From the NCBI GenBank assembly GCA_050309795.1, contig JBNRMW010000036.1, positions 66,982-130,981 on the forward strand: DNA of 64,000 nt, in the 5' to 3' direction. The first letter of the stretch is position 1. Each line of letters starts with the position of its first letter. Shown here piece after piece: positions 28,153-37,277 of the stretch. The notes beneath the pieces are model-generated. The model was not told where the DNA came from and ran no database searches. It saw only the letters and a list, made by a program, of their open reading frames with translations. A program made the translations under genes and the position numbers. Source of the DNA: JBNRMW01 sp050309795. GTDB lineage: Bacteria > Bacillota_I > Bacilli_A > Erysipelotrichales > Erysipelotrichaceae.

Positions 28153-28838
28153 AATTTAGACGCGTCATCCTTTTTTTGATTGTGTTAGCAACCGCCCTTG
28201 TTTTTGGCATCTTAGTAACCAATCGCCCCCAAGCAAGTCTGTATCAAATCACCACACAACGGATGACCGGCGCGGACATCACCACCGACAACATCACCCG
28301 CTTAAATTTCATCGAAGTCCCTTTTGTCGAAAATCCTCAAAACAAACAAAACGTTAACGAATTCAATAATTACATCAAAGATGTTTGGTTAAACGATTGG
28401 ATTTTACGTGTCATCGAAGCAGAAGATGAATTGCTCCAAGGCGTGTTAGACATTATTCGTCTCGACGATACAACTTATATACTCAAAGAAACTTTGGCGA
28501 CACGAGCAGGTGATGACCAACAACAAACCATTCTTCACCATCGATTATTACTTCTTGATGGGTTTGATTTGACTATATTAAATAGTGTAGACTACGCCCA
28601 AAACAAGGGGATCCAAGCTAGTCAAATTTTGAACTCTATCCAACAATACTTAGACCACTTCCAACAAAGTGATTCCTTTATTACGATTCCTTCCCTAACT
28701 GAAGAAAATCTCGAAAATTTATCCTTCTATGTAACCGCTAATACCGTCCATATCGTTTTGAACACCACAACCATCCTTGAGAATGAGGCGATTGTTAGCG
28801 CCCCTCAACTTCATCAGATTCCCTTAATAAAAAATTAA
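28137..28838 (+). CDS. Unknown secreted or membrane-anchored protein
   Basis: A 233-residue protein with an N-terminal signal anchor (about residues 9-27) and a mainly polar extracellular body. The last 40 residues (NLSFYVTANTVHIVLN, then AIVSAPQLHQIPL) faintly resemble the DUF3298 domain of secreted RsiV or PdaC-type proteins, but this is not secure. It overlaps the pgeF end by 16 bases and has no clear ribosome site, so translation is probably coupled. Confidence 0.7.
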   Translation: MPKRLEFRRVILFLIVLATALVFGILVTNRPQASLYQITTQRMTGADITTDNITRLNFIEVPFVENPQNKQNVNEFNNYIKDVWLNDWILRVIEAEDELLQGVLDIIRLDDTTYILKETLATRAGDDQQQTILHHRLLLLDGFDLTILNSVDYAQNKGIQASQILNSIQQYLDHFQQSDSFITIPSLTEENLENLSFYVTANTVHIVLNTTTILENEAIVSAPQLHQIPLIKN

Positions 28839-28848
28839 ACACGAGAAA

Positions 28849-28889
28849 AAAACCTTCCATCGCTACAACAATGGAAGGTTTTATTATTT
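28849..28889. terminator. Bidirectional terminator between convergent genes
   Basis: Twelve-pair perfect stem AAAACCTTCCAT / ATGGAAGGTTTT with a ten-base loop; T-rich on the plus side, A-rich on the other, so both directions end here. Confidence 0.88.
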
Positions 28890-29290
28890 TAGAAAACGTT
28901 GTCTTCCCCATTTTTGGGTTTAAGGAAATTAAACAAACTGGCTTCTCGTTTCAATGTACGAACTTTGCTCTCTTCTAATTCTTTCATTTCCCAATGGAGG
29001 ACAAATGAAATTATAATTCTCAAAATGGCTACTGCCGCAATAATATAAAACTCATTAATTGATTTAACCGTTACCGTTAATAAAACCTCAGCGGCTAATT
29101 TAAATTCAAGAGCTAAGGAAATCGCTGACGCTAACACCAGTTTCGTTTCCAAATTATTAAAATCAAATTTCGCCAAAACTAAGCGGCTTACCGCAACAAT
29201 ACAACCAAAAACAATAACAATCAATCCTATAAATTCAATTGCTGCCGCAACTGTTGGAATAATTAATTCCAAATAATGTTCCAAAAACAA
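28889..29290 (-). CDS. DUF1622 family membrane protein
   Basis: A 133-residue protein with an N-terminal hydrophobic helix (about 13-36), a second hydrophobic stretch (47-70) and a third (83-97), then a charged tail. The LVLASAISLALEFKLAAEVLLT block is the typical DUF1622 core. Start is TTG with GAGGG 7 bases upstream. Function of the family is unknown. Confidence 0.82.
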   Translation of the reverse strand: MFLEHYLELIIPTVAAAIEFIGLIVIVFGCIVAVSRLVLAKFDFNNLETKLVLASAISLALEFKLAAEVLLTVTVKSINEFYIIAAVAILRIIISFVLHWEMKELEESKVRTLKREASLFNFLKPKNGEDNVF

Positions 29291-29352
29291 TCAAATCCCT
29301 CTCTCTCTAACTGCTCATAGTTTATACCAACTACCGCCAATATACAACAACA

Positions 29353-29907
29353 TCAAGTCGTCGTTTCCACTTTATAAACAACAATAACCGTTCGCGGATA
29401 GATAAATCGATCCACTTCACGAAAATGTTCGTATGTTTGAATTTCTGTTTGTTGGTCTAATTCATAGTAGACCCTGCCTTGGTCCTTTAAAACCGTTGGC
29501 AACTGGGCAAAAACGGCTTCCATATCTTTAAGATGATATGGTGGGTCCAAATAAACCCAGTCAAACCGAAGATTTTCTTCTTGGCAATATTTCAGGGCTT
29601 TCAATGCCTCCCGCTTCAATAGTTTGAATTGATGGTTGGGAATTTTCAGAAATGCCGCATTATCAATTAATAGTTGAAAGACTTTCGGATGTTGATCGTT
29701 TAAAACCACATACTCGCCACCTCGAGATAAGACTTCAAACCCAATCGCACCACTTCCAGCAAACAAGTCCAAGACACGTTGACCTTCAAAGGTTGGTCCA
29801 ATTTTAGAAAAAAACGACTCTCGAACCCGATCTAAGGTCGGCCGCGTCTGGTGACCTTCGATTGTCTTTAGACGTAACCGTCGATAACGACCCGCAATGA
29901 TTCGCAT
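29353..29907 (-). CDS. rsmD: 16S rRNA (guanine-966 N2) methyltransferase
   Basis: A 184-residue SAM methyltransferase acting on 30S subunits. MRIIAGRYRRLRLK start, TRPTLDRVRESFF, SAM loop LDLFAGSGAIGFE and catalytic YLDPPYH are all present. AAGGG upstream supports this ATG; the longer frame overlaps ftsW unnecessarily. It begins one base after the ftsW/rodA stop. The usual partner coaD is absent here. Confidence 0.95.
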   Translation of the reverse strand: MRIIAGRYRRLRLKTIEGHQTRPTLDRVRESFFSKIGPTFEGQRVLDLFAGSGAIGFEVLSRGGEYVVLNDQHPKVFQLLIDNAAFLKIPNHQFKLLKREALKALKYCQEENLRFDWVYLDPPYHLKDMEAVFAQLPTVLKDQGRVYYELDQQTEIQTYEHFREVDRFIYPRTVIVVYKVETTT

Positions 29908-29908
29908 C

Positions 29909-31141
29909 TTATCGCCCTTTACTCTTGCTGTTTTCATAACGAGCAATAATGTTTTGTGAAATACCTGCTGTAATAAAAATCGCTAACAGTGACGATCCCC
30001 CTTGAGAAAGCATTAAAAGGGGAATACCCGTTAAAGGAATTAGTACGGTCACCCCACCAACGTTAATGACGAAATGGAAAAATAAATACGCCGCGTGGCC
30101 AATCAGAAATAATCGACCGCGCTCGTCCTTTACTTTCATACTATAGTTTAATAAAACAAAAATCATCAGTGCATATAAAATCAAGATACCGACAAAAGCC
30201 ACAAAGCCCAATTCTTCAACAATAATGGCCAAAATATAATCGGTTTCCGCTTCCGGCAAGACATATTTATTAATACTCTTGCCCAAGCCTACACCAAATA
30301 AACCCCCATGGGAAAACGACAACAAACCTTTCACTTGTTGAAAACCCGTACTATAGGAATTTGCTGAATCAAACAAATTATATAACGAAGAAATCCTTGA
30401 AATCTGATATCCGCTCATCCCTAAACCCTCTAACACCTTCACGCCTTGTGGTGACATAAAAAAGCCAACAACAGCCAATCCAAAAATCAACAACAACAAA
30501 CTAACTCGCTGAACATTTTTTAGGAAAGGATGGACCGCCATAAAGAAAATCACCATGGCTATTAAGAAAATCACCATTGCCGAGCCTAAATCTTTTTGAA
30601 CCGCTAAGACAATAATGAAATAAATCAAGGAAACGACAAAAGGTAACCAAAACACTTCAACGATCCGCTTGGTCGGCTGGAAGAAACCCATTTTCTTTAA
30701 AGCACCTTTTTCAGTCATCCATGGCAATACCGGGAGAACACCCAATCCTTCCGCCATTAACAAGATGACCACTATTTTTGCAAATTCAGAGGGCTGAACG
30801 GTCATAAATCCTAAGGGAATCCAGTTGTAAGCTCCATTACGGGGCGGAAAAAACCGTGGGACAAACAAAAGAACCAACATCCCCAGGATAATTAACCATC
30901 GCAGTTTACCAAACAGTTTAAAGGAAAATAAATGGGCTAAACGCACCATGAAAAAATAAGAAATAACAAAAAACAGGAAACCTTTTCCCGCGGTATTCAT
31001 TAAATGAGAGACTTGAGTATTGGTATTCATAGACGCTGAGGTGTAAAAAGCAATGCCACTAAGACTCAAGCCAACCATTGAAAATAAAAGGAGCTTACTA
31101 TACCCTTTCGGTAAAGTAAGAGCGAAAAATTTCTTAATCAT
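29909..31141 (-). CDS. SEDS peptidoglycan polymerase, FtsW/RodA family
   Basis: A 410-residue integral membrane protein with about ten spans. SEDS proteins polymerise peptidoglycan from lipid II with a class B penicillin-binding protein. Visible: RNGAYNWIPLG, the catalytic-region VQPSEFAKI, and GLGKSINKYVLPEAETDYILAIIVEELGF, all conserved in FtsW and RodA. Division (FtsW) or elongation (RodA) cannot be decided; no PBP partner is next to it. No ribosome site; a TAAAAT box six bases upstream suggests a leaderless mRNA. Confidence 0.93.
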   Translation of the reverse strand: MIKKFFALTLPKGYSKLLLFSMVGLSLSGIAFYTSASMNTNTQVSHLMNTAGKGFLFFVISYFFMVRLAHLFSFKLFGKLRWLIILGMLVLLFVPRFFPPRNGAYNWIPLGFMTVQPSEFAKIVVILLMAEGLGVLPVLPWMTEKGALKKMGFFQPTKRIVEVFWLPFVVSLIYFIIVLAVQKDLGSAMVIFLIAMVIFFMAVHPFLKNVQRVSLLLLIFGLAVVGFFMSPQGVKVLEGLGMSGYQISRISSLYNLFDSANSYSTGFQQVKGLLSFSHGGLFGVGLGKSINKYVLPEAETDYILAIIVEELGFVAFVGILILYALMIFVLLNYSMKVKDERGRLFLIGHAAYLFFHFVINVGGVTVLIPLTGIPLLMLSQGGSSLLAIFITAGISQNIIARYENSKSKGR

Positions 31142-31147
31142 ATGCTT

Positions 31148-31156
31148 ATTTTAGCA
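31148..31156 (-). promoter_or_regulatory. ftsW/rodA extended -10 box, predicted leaderless start
   Basis: TGC-TAAAAT on the minus strand ends six bases before the ATG, the same distance as for priA. No Shine-Dalgarno site lies in the leader. Confidence 0.45.
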
Positions 31157-31311
31157 TAGCCTGCCTTCAAACCGTAAGAAGAAAGCGTTATCAACGACGA
31201 AATTAAAAAAAAAAGAAAAATAATTCTCAAAAAGTCACACTAAAAAGCGATAAAGGTAGCAAAACAAACTGAAAACATGTATCATATAGAATGATAGATT
31301 AAAGAGGATAT

Positions 31312-31881
31312 ATGAAAATTAATATGGATACGATCATCACGGACGAAAATCCTTTGTTGCGAGAAAAAGCAAAAAAAGTCTCTTTACCTTTGAGTATTGA
31401 AGATGAAAAACTCATCGCCGACATGATTCAATACGTTCGTGATTCAAGAAATGAAGAATTAGCAGAGAAGTACAATTATCAAGCCTCTGTCGGCTTGGCA
31501 GCGCCACAATTAGGCATTCTTAAACGAATCTTCGTGGTTTCTGTAGACGACTATGACGACGACGGAAACCCTATAAATACCACTGAATACGCCTTTGTAA
31601 ATCCGGTACTGAAATCCTATTCACAACAGTTAGGAGCTTTGGAAGGCGGCGAAGGTTGTTTATCGGTTCGTAACCCTCATCCGGGTTATGTGAATCGACC
31701 TTATCGCATTAAAATTAATGGTTATGATGCCTTAACAAAACAAGACGTCTCGATACGTGTTCAAGGTTATTTAGCAACCGTGATTCAACACGAACTTGAC
31801 CATCTAAATGGAATCTTGTTCTACGATCGCATAAACAAAGAAGACCCTTGGCTTAAAGACGAAAATATTATCTATTTTTAG
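31312..31881 (+). CDS. def: Peptide deformylase
   Basis: A 189-residue metalloenzyme that removes the formyl group from nascent N-termini. The three motifs are intact: GLAAPQ, GEGCLS (metal cysteine) and HELDH (two metal histidines and catalytic glutamate). The insertion before motif 1 marks the Gram-positive type 2 form. AAAGAGG precedes the ATG. First gene of def-rnj-phosphoesterase. Confidence 0.96.
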   Translation: MKINMDTIITDENPLLREKAKKVSLPLSIEDEKLIADMIQYVRDSRNEELAEKYNYQASVGLAAPQLGILKRIFVVSVDDYDDDGNPINTTEYAFVNPVLKSYSQQLGALEGGEGCLSVRNPHPGYVNRPYRIKINGYDALTKQDVSIRVQGYLATVIQHELDHLNGILFYDRINKEDPWLKDENIIYF

Positions 31882-31892
31882 AAAGGAGCGCC

Positions 31893-33632
31893 ATGAGCAC
31901 TCAAACACCAAAAAATCAATTCAATCAAAGCACACCAGTCAGTGTTTTGCCTAACGATACCTTAGTCTACGCCTTAGGAGGTATGAACGAAGTCGGGAAA
32001 AATATGTATTGCATCGAACACGACGATGAAATCATTATTATCGATGCCGGCGTGATGTTCCCTGGCGAAAATCTTTTAGGAGTCGATTATGTCATTCCTG
32101 ATTTTAATTACTTAATTCGTCATCAAGGAAAAATTAAAGCCTTAATTATCACCCACGGTCACGAAGATCATATCGGGGGAATTCCCTTCTTATTACGGGT
32201 CGTCAAACCACCGCATATTTATGCACCAGAGTTTGCGAAAGCCCTCATTGATCGAAAACTTGGCGAACATCGAATGTCACAACACAAGGTCGAACTTATT
32301 GATGGCGATTCGCGAATTCAAACCAAACATTTTACCGTTGGTTTTTTTGAAGTCATTCACTCCATTCCAGATGCCTTTGGACTAATTGTCACCACACCCA
32401 ATGGCCGCATCGCGACCACTGGGGACTTTAAGTTTGACTTAACACCCGTGGGTAACAACTCCGACTATCAGAAGATTGCCTTCTTAGGAGCTTCTGGGGT
32501 TGACCTGCTATTATCCGATTCAACCAACTCTGAAGTTCGTGGATTTTCGATTTCTGAACTGGACGTCGCGAACCAACTCAAAGAAGTTTTTGACAATACT
32601 CAGACGCGTATTATTGTCGCAACTTTCGCTTCAAACGTCTTTCGCGTGTCCCAAATTATCGACGCCGCCATTGGTGCGGGACGAAGAGTCGCTGTTTTTG
32701 GCCGTTCGATGGAACGTGTCGTTGAGATTGGTCGTGCTTTCGGTCATATTAAGGCTCGAGACAAAGATTTCTTAAGTCCAAAAGAATTAAATTCAACCCC
32801 TGCCGAAAAAATCTGTATTCTCTGTACTGGTTCTCAAGGGGAAGCACTCGCAGCTTTAAGCCGGATAGCCAACGGCACCCACCGTCAAATCAAGATTCAC
32901 CCCGGCGATACTGTTATTTTCTCTTCGAATCCTATTCCTGGGAATGCCCAATCCGTTTCTGGCGTCGTTAATAAATTGACCCGTTTAGGAGCTAATGTTT
33001 TAACCAACTCCATTTTGAACGAACTTCATACGACCGGACATGCTTCTAAAGAAGAACAAAAACTAATGCTTCAACTAATTCGCCCTAAATATTTCTTACC
33101 GATGCATGGCGAATATAAAATGCTAATTGAACACGGGAAAACGGCTGTTGAAGTTGGTATTCCTAAAGATAATGTCTTCATCTGTGCCAACGGCGATCCA
33201 TTAATTCTTCGCGATCATGAAGTGCTGCGTGCTAATCAACGGATTCAAGCAGACGATATTTATGTCGATGGTAAAGATGCTAGTGGTTTGTCGACGGCAG
33301 TCATCAAGGATCGGAAAATCCTTTCCGATAATGGTTTGGTTTCGGTTATTGTGACGATTGATTCTAGATACAATAAAATACTTGTCAAACCAAATATCGT
33401 TTCCAGAGGATTTGTTTATTTAAAAGACTCTGTTGAACTTATGAAAGATGCTGAAAATCTCGTCTATGACGCGCTTAAAAAACAAATGAAAAATAAGACA
33501 ACCTTTGGGGAAATCAAGCGAACCATTAGAGATACTCTAGAACCGTTTTTATTCCAAAAAACACAGCGTAGTCCAATTGTTATTCCCGTCATTATGAACA
33601 TGCGTGAAGCGATGGCTCCACGAAAAGACTAA
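31893..33632 (+). CDS. rnj: Ribonuclease J
   Basis: A 579-residue endo/5'-exoribonuclease for mRNA decay and rRNA maturation. Metallo-beta-lactamase motif HGHEDHIGG near residue 87, TGDFKFD, then the beta-CASP domain and the C-terminal GHASKEEQKLMLQLIRPKYFLPMHGEY with two zinc histidines. Complete and of normal length. AAAGGAG precedes the ATG. Whether it is RNase J1 or J2 cannot be told; only one copy is in the window. Confidence 0.95.
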   Translation: MSTQTPKNQFNQSTPVSVLPNDTLVYALGGMNEVGKNMYCIEHDDEIIIIDAGVMFPGENLLGVDYVIPDFNYLIRHQGKIKALIITHGHEDHIGGIPFLLRVVKPPHIYAPEFAKALIDRKLGEHRMSQHKVELIDGDSRIQTKHFTVGFFEVIHSIPDAFGLIVTTPNGRIATTGDFKFDLTPVGNNSDYQKIAFLGASGVDLLLSDSTNSEVRGFSISELDVANQLKEVFDNTQTRIIVATFASNVFRVSQIIDAAIGAGRRVAVFGRSMERVVEIGRAFGHIKARDKDFLSPKELNSTPAEKICILCTGSQGEALAALSRIANGTHRQIKIHPGDTVIFSSNPIPGNAQSVSGVVNKLTRLGANVLTNSILNELHTTGHASKEEQKLMLQLIRPKYFLPMHGEYKMLIEHGKTAVEVGIPKDNVFICANGDPLILRDHEVLRANQRIQADDIYVDGKDASGLSTAVIKDRKILSDNGLVSVIVTIDSRYNKILVKPNIVSRGFVYLKDSVELMKDAENLVYDALKKQMKNKTTFGEIKRTIRDTLEPFLFQKTQRSPIVIPVIMNMREAMAPRKD

Positions 33633-33637
33633 GTTTT

Positions 33638-34486
33638 ATGTCAAAAGTTACAAAAACAATTCTTGGTCTATTGTTTTTACTACTCATCGGGATAGGAGGC
33701 CTCTATATTGAAGCTACCTTCTTTGCTCCCAATCGCTTGACCCTGCGTGAAGAATCCATAGTCGATCCACGAATACCCGAGAGCTCCTCAATTTTTAGAG
33801 TCGCCTATATTTCTGATTTTCATTATAATCAATTTATGGACCAAGCCAAACTTGATAAAGTGATTCAACTTATTAATCAACAAGCGGTGGATGTCGTCCT
33901 TTTTGGTGGAGATTTAATTTCTGATTTAAATTCCCACCCGCTCTCTAGTGAGCAGCAATCTCAACTTCTACAGGGTTTGGATCAATTATCGGCACCTTTA
34001 GGTAAGTTTGCGATTTTAGGCGATGGAGATTTAGAAAGTGAATACTCCAAAACCTTGAGTTCAAGTCTTCTCACAAAAGCAGATTTTGAAATCTTGGACA
34101 ATCAAATCATCCAACTCGTTAATCATGAGCAACAACCCATCCTGCGTTTGATTGGGATTAATCAACAAGGGGATGCTGAGCTCAAAGTACAGACTCAAGA
34201 ACTTGACGATACCTTATACACCCTATTAATTAGTCATAAAGCTAGCCAATTAAGTTTAGTGGAAGCCTCATCCATCGATCTCTTGCTTTCTGGTCATACC
34301 CATGGTGGACAAATCAATCTTCCGCTGTTACGGGATACCTATCTGGGGTTAGAAATCCATACCAAACCTACACAAATGGTCAAAACGACCCGGATAGACA
34401 TTAGTAATGGTGTTTCTCAGCGAATAGAGAACCGGCGCTTATTCTCAAATCCACAGGTATCTATTTATTCCTTTAAAAACAAATAA
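33638..34486 (+). CDS. Membrane-anchored metallophosphoesterase with altered GNHD motif (YkuE/YaeI-like)
   Basis: A 282-residue protein with an N-terminal membrane helix (about 7-25) and a calcineurin-like domain outside or at the membrane. D60 and H62 (ISDFH), GGD at 90-92, H200 and the GHTHGG (219-224) metal site are kept. The GNHD block, normally metal ligand and catalytic histidine, reads G128-D-G-D131. Family members hydrolyse lipid-linked or nucleotide phosphates; here the loss may lower or change activity. It starts six bases after rnj with no clear ribosome site. Confidence 0.82.
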   Translation: MSKVTKTILGLLFLLLIGIGGLYIEATFFAPNRLTLREESIVDPRIPESSSIFRVAYISDFHYNQFMDQAKLDKVIQLINQQAVDVVLFGGDLISDLNSHPLSSEQQSQLLQGLDQLSAPLGKFAILGDGDLESEYSKTLSSSLLTKADFEILDNQIIQLVNHEQQPILRLIGINQQGDAELKVQTQELDDTLYTLLISHKASQLSLVEASSIDLLLSGHTHGGQINLPLLRDTYLGLEIHTKPTQMVKTTRIDISNGVSQRIENRRLFSNPQVSIYSFKNK

Positions 34487-34539
34487 AATGACTAATAGAC
34501 TTTAGCTCGCTTCAATCGAAACGAAGATTATTTTCATCT

Positions 34540-34578
34540 AAAAAGCCATTAATGACACTCGATCATTAATGGCTTTTT
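34540..34578. terminator. Bidirectional terminator between convergent operons
   Basis: Perfect stem AAAAGCCATTAATGA / TCATTAATGGCTTTT with a seven-base loop and T tracts on both sides. It ends def-rnj-phosphoesterase and leuS. Confidence 0.92.
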
Positions 34579-34636
34579 TATTTCGCTTACTTCCTTCCAT
34601 TTAATAAGGCAAAATATTGAATGCGTTTTATAGTGC

Positions 34637-37030
34637 TTATATCACGATGTTTACAATTTTATTTGGAACAACGATTACTCGACGAATAGGTTTCTCGCCA
34701 ATGGTATCCTGCACGTTTTTAACACCGAATGCCATCTTTTCTAAGGTTTCTTGGTCGCTGTTATTTGGTGCTTGGAAACGACCACGCAATTTACCGTTCA
34801 CTTGAACGATGATTTCAACCGTATCTTCGACAAGCATTGCTTCATCGTAACTTGGCCAAGGCTCATACGTTAGGGAAGTCGTGTGACCAAAGCGTTGCCA
34901 GAGTTCTTCTCCCATATGTGGCGCAAAACAAGCGAACATCTTAATAAACCCAAGCGCATACTCACGGTACACTTCCTCTGCCTTATAGGCGTCGTTAATA
35001 AAAATCATCATTTGAGAAATTGCTGTATTGAAGTGCAGATTTTCGATGTCTGCTCCAACTTTCTTAACCGTATAGTGATAGACTTTGTCTAAGGAGCCAT
35101 TATTGGTCTCGACGAAATTTGTGTCGTTTTCAACAAAGAAACGCCAGACACGATCTAACCAGCGCTTCGTACCATCAAGCCCTTGCTCCGACCAAGGCTT
35201 AGCAGCTTCTAGTGGACCCATGAACATTTCATAAACCCGGAGACTGTCCGCACCATGGGAGGCAACGATGTCATCGGGATTGACCACATTGCCGCGTGAT
35301 TTGCTCATCTTCTCGTTGTTATCGCCAAGAATCATGCCTTGATGGAATAGTTTAATAAACGGTTCCTTGGTTGAAACCACCCCAATATCATACAAAAACT
35401 TATGCCAGAAACGAGCGTATAGAAGATGTAATACCGCATGCTCTGCCCCTCCAACATAGAGGTCGACCGGTAACCAATGGTCTAAGAGCTCTTTACGAGC
35501 AATTTTTTGGTCATTATGGGGATCGATGAAGCGTAAGTAGTACCAACAAGAACCAGCCCACTGCGGCATCGTATTTGTTTCTCGTTGACCTTTAACCCCT
35601 TCGATTTCAAGATTCAACCAATCTAGATTGTTACCTAATGGGGAGTTCCCTCGGCCACTTGGTTTGTAGTTGGTGACTTCGGGCAATTCCAACGGAAGAT
35701 CTTCCAGACCGATGGTCCGCATAGTTCCATCTTCCAAATGGATGATTGGGATCGGTTCACCCCAATAGCGTTGACGAGAAAACAACCAATCGCGAAGTTT
35801 ATATGTCGTTTTTTCTTCACCAAAACCTTTTTCCTTCAACCACTGATTCATTGATTTAATCGCCGTTTCTTTATCCATCCCGTCGATGAAACCGGAGTTA
35901 ATGTGCAAGCCATCACCCACAAAAGCTTCGACGGCTAAGTCGCCACCATCTAAAACAGGGATAATGTCTAAATCAAACATCTTAGCAAATTCATAGTCCC
36001 GTTGGTCGTGAGCTGGTACAGCCATAATCGCTCCCGTTCCATAGGTGGAAAGCACATAATCAGCAATCCAAATGGGAATTTCTTTACCATTAACAGGGTT
36101 GATGGCGTAAGCCCCAGTAAAAACACCCGTCTTCTCTTTGGCAAGTTCTGTTCGTTCTAAATCCGATTTTCGGGAAGCCTTTTCAATGTATTCTTCAATT
36201 GCTGGTTTCTGTTGAGGCGTGGCAATATCTAAGACAAAAGGATGTTCTGGAGCAAGCACACAATACGTCGCTCCAAATAAGGTATCGCTACGCGTTGTAA
36301 AAACGGAAAACTCTTTATCGTGATTAGCGATTTTAAAAATAACTTCAGCTCCAACCGATTTTCCAATCCAGTTTCTTTGCATTTCTTTGGTTGATTCTGG
36401 CCAGTCAACGAGTTCCAAGTCTTCCAACAAACGTTCCGCATAGGCGGTTATCTTTAGGACCCATTGGCGCATCGGAACACGAATCACTGGGTGCCCGCCA
36501 CGTTCTGATTTGCCATCAATCACTTCTTCATTACTTAACACAGTCCCTAAAGCTTCACACCAGTTCACTGGCATTTCCGCCACATAGGCTAAGTCGTGTT
36601 CATATAATTGTGTAAAAATCCACTGGGTCCATTTATAGTATTCGGGATCCGTGGTCGATATTTCGCGACTCCAGTCGTAAGAAAGACCCAAGGACTTAAT
36701 TTGACGGCGAAAGTTATCAATATTCTGTTTTGTAAAACTTGCTGGATGGTTTCCTGTTTCTAAAGCAAATTGCTCGGCAGGTAAGCCAAAAGCATCCCAG
36801 CCCATGGGGTGGAGCACATTAAAGCCTTGCATTCGCTTATAACGAGAAATAATATCGGTTGCGGTATAGCCTTCTGGATGGCCAACATGTAATCCTTCTC
36901 CCGAAGGATACGGAAACATATCCAAAATATAGGCTTTAGGTTTCGAAAAATCTTCAATATCGGTCTTAAACATTTGGTGTTCATCCCAATGTTTCTGCCA
37001 TTTCTTTTCAACTACTTTATGGTTATACAT
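34637..37030 (-). CDS. leuS: Leucyl-tRNA synthetase
   Basis: A 797-residue class Ia enzyme that charges tRNA-Leu. HIGH motif as HVGHPEG, the editing domain (about 220-400), the KMSKS loop intact in NEKMSKSRGN, and the C-terminal tRNA-binding domain. It lies directly below a T-box leader with a CUC (Leu) specifier. GGAGG 5-6 bases before the ATG. Confidence 0.97.
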   Translation of the reverse strand: MYNHKVVEKKWQKHWDEHQMFKTDIEDFSKPKAYILDMFPYPSGEGLHVGHPEGYTATDIISRYKRMQGFNVLHPMGWDAFGLPAEQFALETGNHPASFTKQNIDNFRRQIKSLGLSYDWSREISTTDPEYYKWTQWIFTQLYEHDLAYVAEMPVNWCEALGTVLSNEEVIDGKSERGGHPVIRVPMRQWVLKITAYAERLLEDLELVDWPESTKEMQRNWIGKSVGAEVIFKIANHDKEFSVFTTRSDTLFGATYCVLAPEHPFVLDIATPQQKPAIEEYIEKASRKSDLERTELAKEKTGVFTGAYAINPVNGKEIPIWIADYVLSTYGTGAIMAVPAHDQRDYEFAKMFDLDIIPVLDGGDLAVEAFVGDGLHINSGFIDGMDKETAIKSMNQWLKEKGFGEEKTTYKLRDWLFSRQRYWGEPIPIIHLEDGTMRTIGLEDLPLELPEVTNYKPSGRGNSPLGNNLDWLNLEIEGVKGQRETNTMPQWAGSCWYYLRFIDPHNDQKIARKELLDHWLPVDLYVGGAEHAVLHLLYARFWHKFLYDIGVVSTKEPFIKLFHQGMILGDNNEKMSKSRGNVVNPDDIVASHGADSLRVYEMFMGPLEAAKPWSEQGLDGTKRWLDRVWRFFVENDTNFVETNNGSLDKVYHYTVKKVGADIENLHFNTAISQMMIFINDAYKAEEVYREYALGFIKMFACFAPHMGEELWQRFGHTTSLTYEPWPSYDEAMLVEDTVEIIVQVNGKLRGRFQAPNNSDQETLEKMAFGVKNVQDTIGEKPIRRVIVVPNKIVNIVI

Positions 37031-37042
37031 ATTTCCTCCAAT

Positions 37043-37228
37043 AAAAAAGGTACCCTAAGGACGCGCTCGCGTGGTACCACCTTTGTTTTTCACTCATTCT
37101 TCTTAACGCGAAGGGACGGACGATCGTCTAGCTCCCAGCTGAGTTCCCTAGTATTTTGATTATCTTTCACCAACCGATAACTCTCTAATGGTCCATTTCC
37201 TAGGTACTATGTCTGTTCATTGCTATAT
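37043..37228 (-). promoter_or_regulatory. T-box leader of leuS, specifier CUC (Leu)
   Basis: Leader RNA that reads uncharged tRNA-Leu. AG-bulge AGAGAG and GGTTGGTGAA of Stem I, specifier loop GAA-CTC-A with CTC at 37141-37143, the T-box AAAGGTGGTACCACGCG at 37068-37084, and a terminator: GGTACC ... GGTACC stem with inner ACGCG/CGCGT and six T residues at 37043-37048. When tRNA-Leu is uncharged, the anti-terminator forms and leuS is transcribed. Confidence 0.93.
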
Positions 37229-37234
37229 GGGCTT

Positions 37235-37263
37235 ATTTTAGTCGAATTACGTACTGAAGTCAA
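37235..37263 (-). promoter_or_regulatory. leuS promoter
   Basis: TTGACT (37258-37263) and TAAAAT (37235-37240) spaced 17 bases, just before the T-box leader and 15 bases after the pyrR stop. Confidence 0.8.
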
Positions 37264-37277
37264 CTAATACCTTCCTT

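Noticed and set aside
29909..31141. A firm call of FtsW or RodA
   Set aside because: No division or elongation partner is adjacent and the conserved motifs are shared by both.
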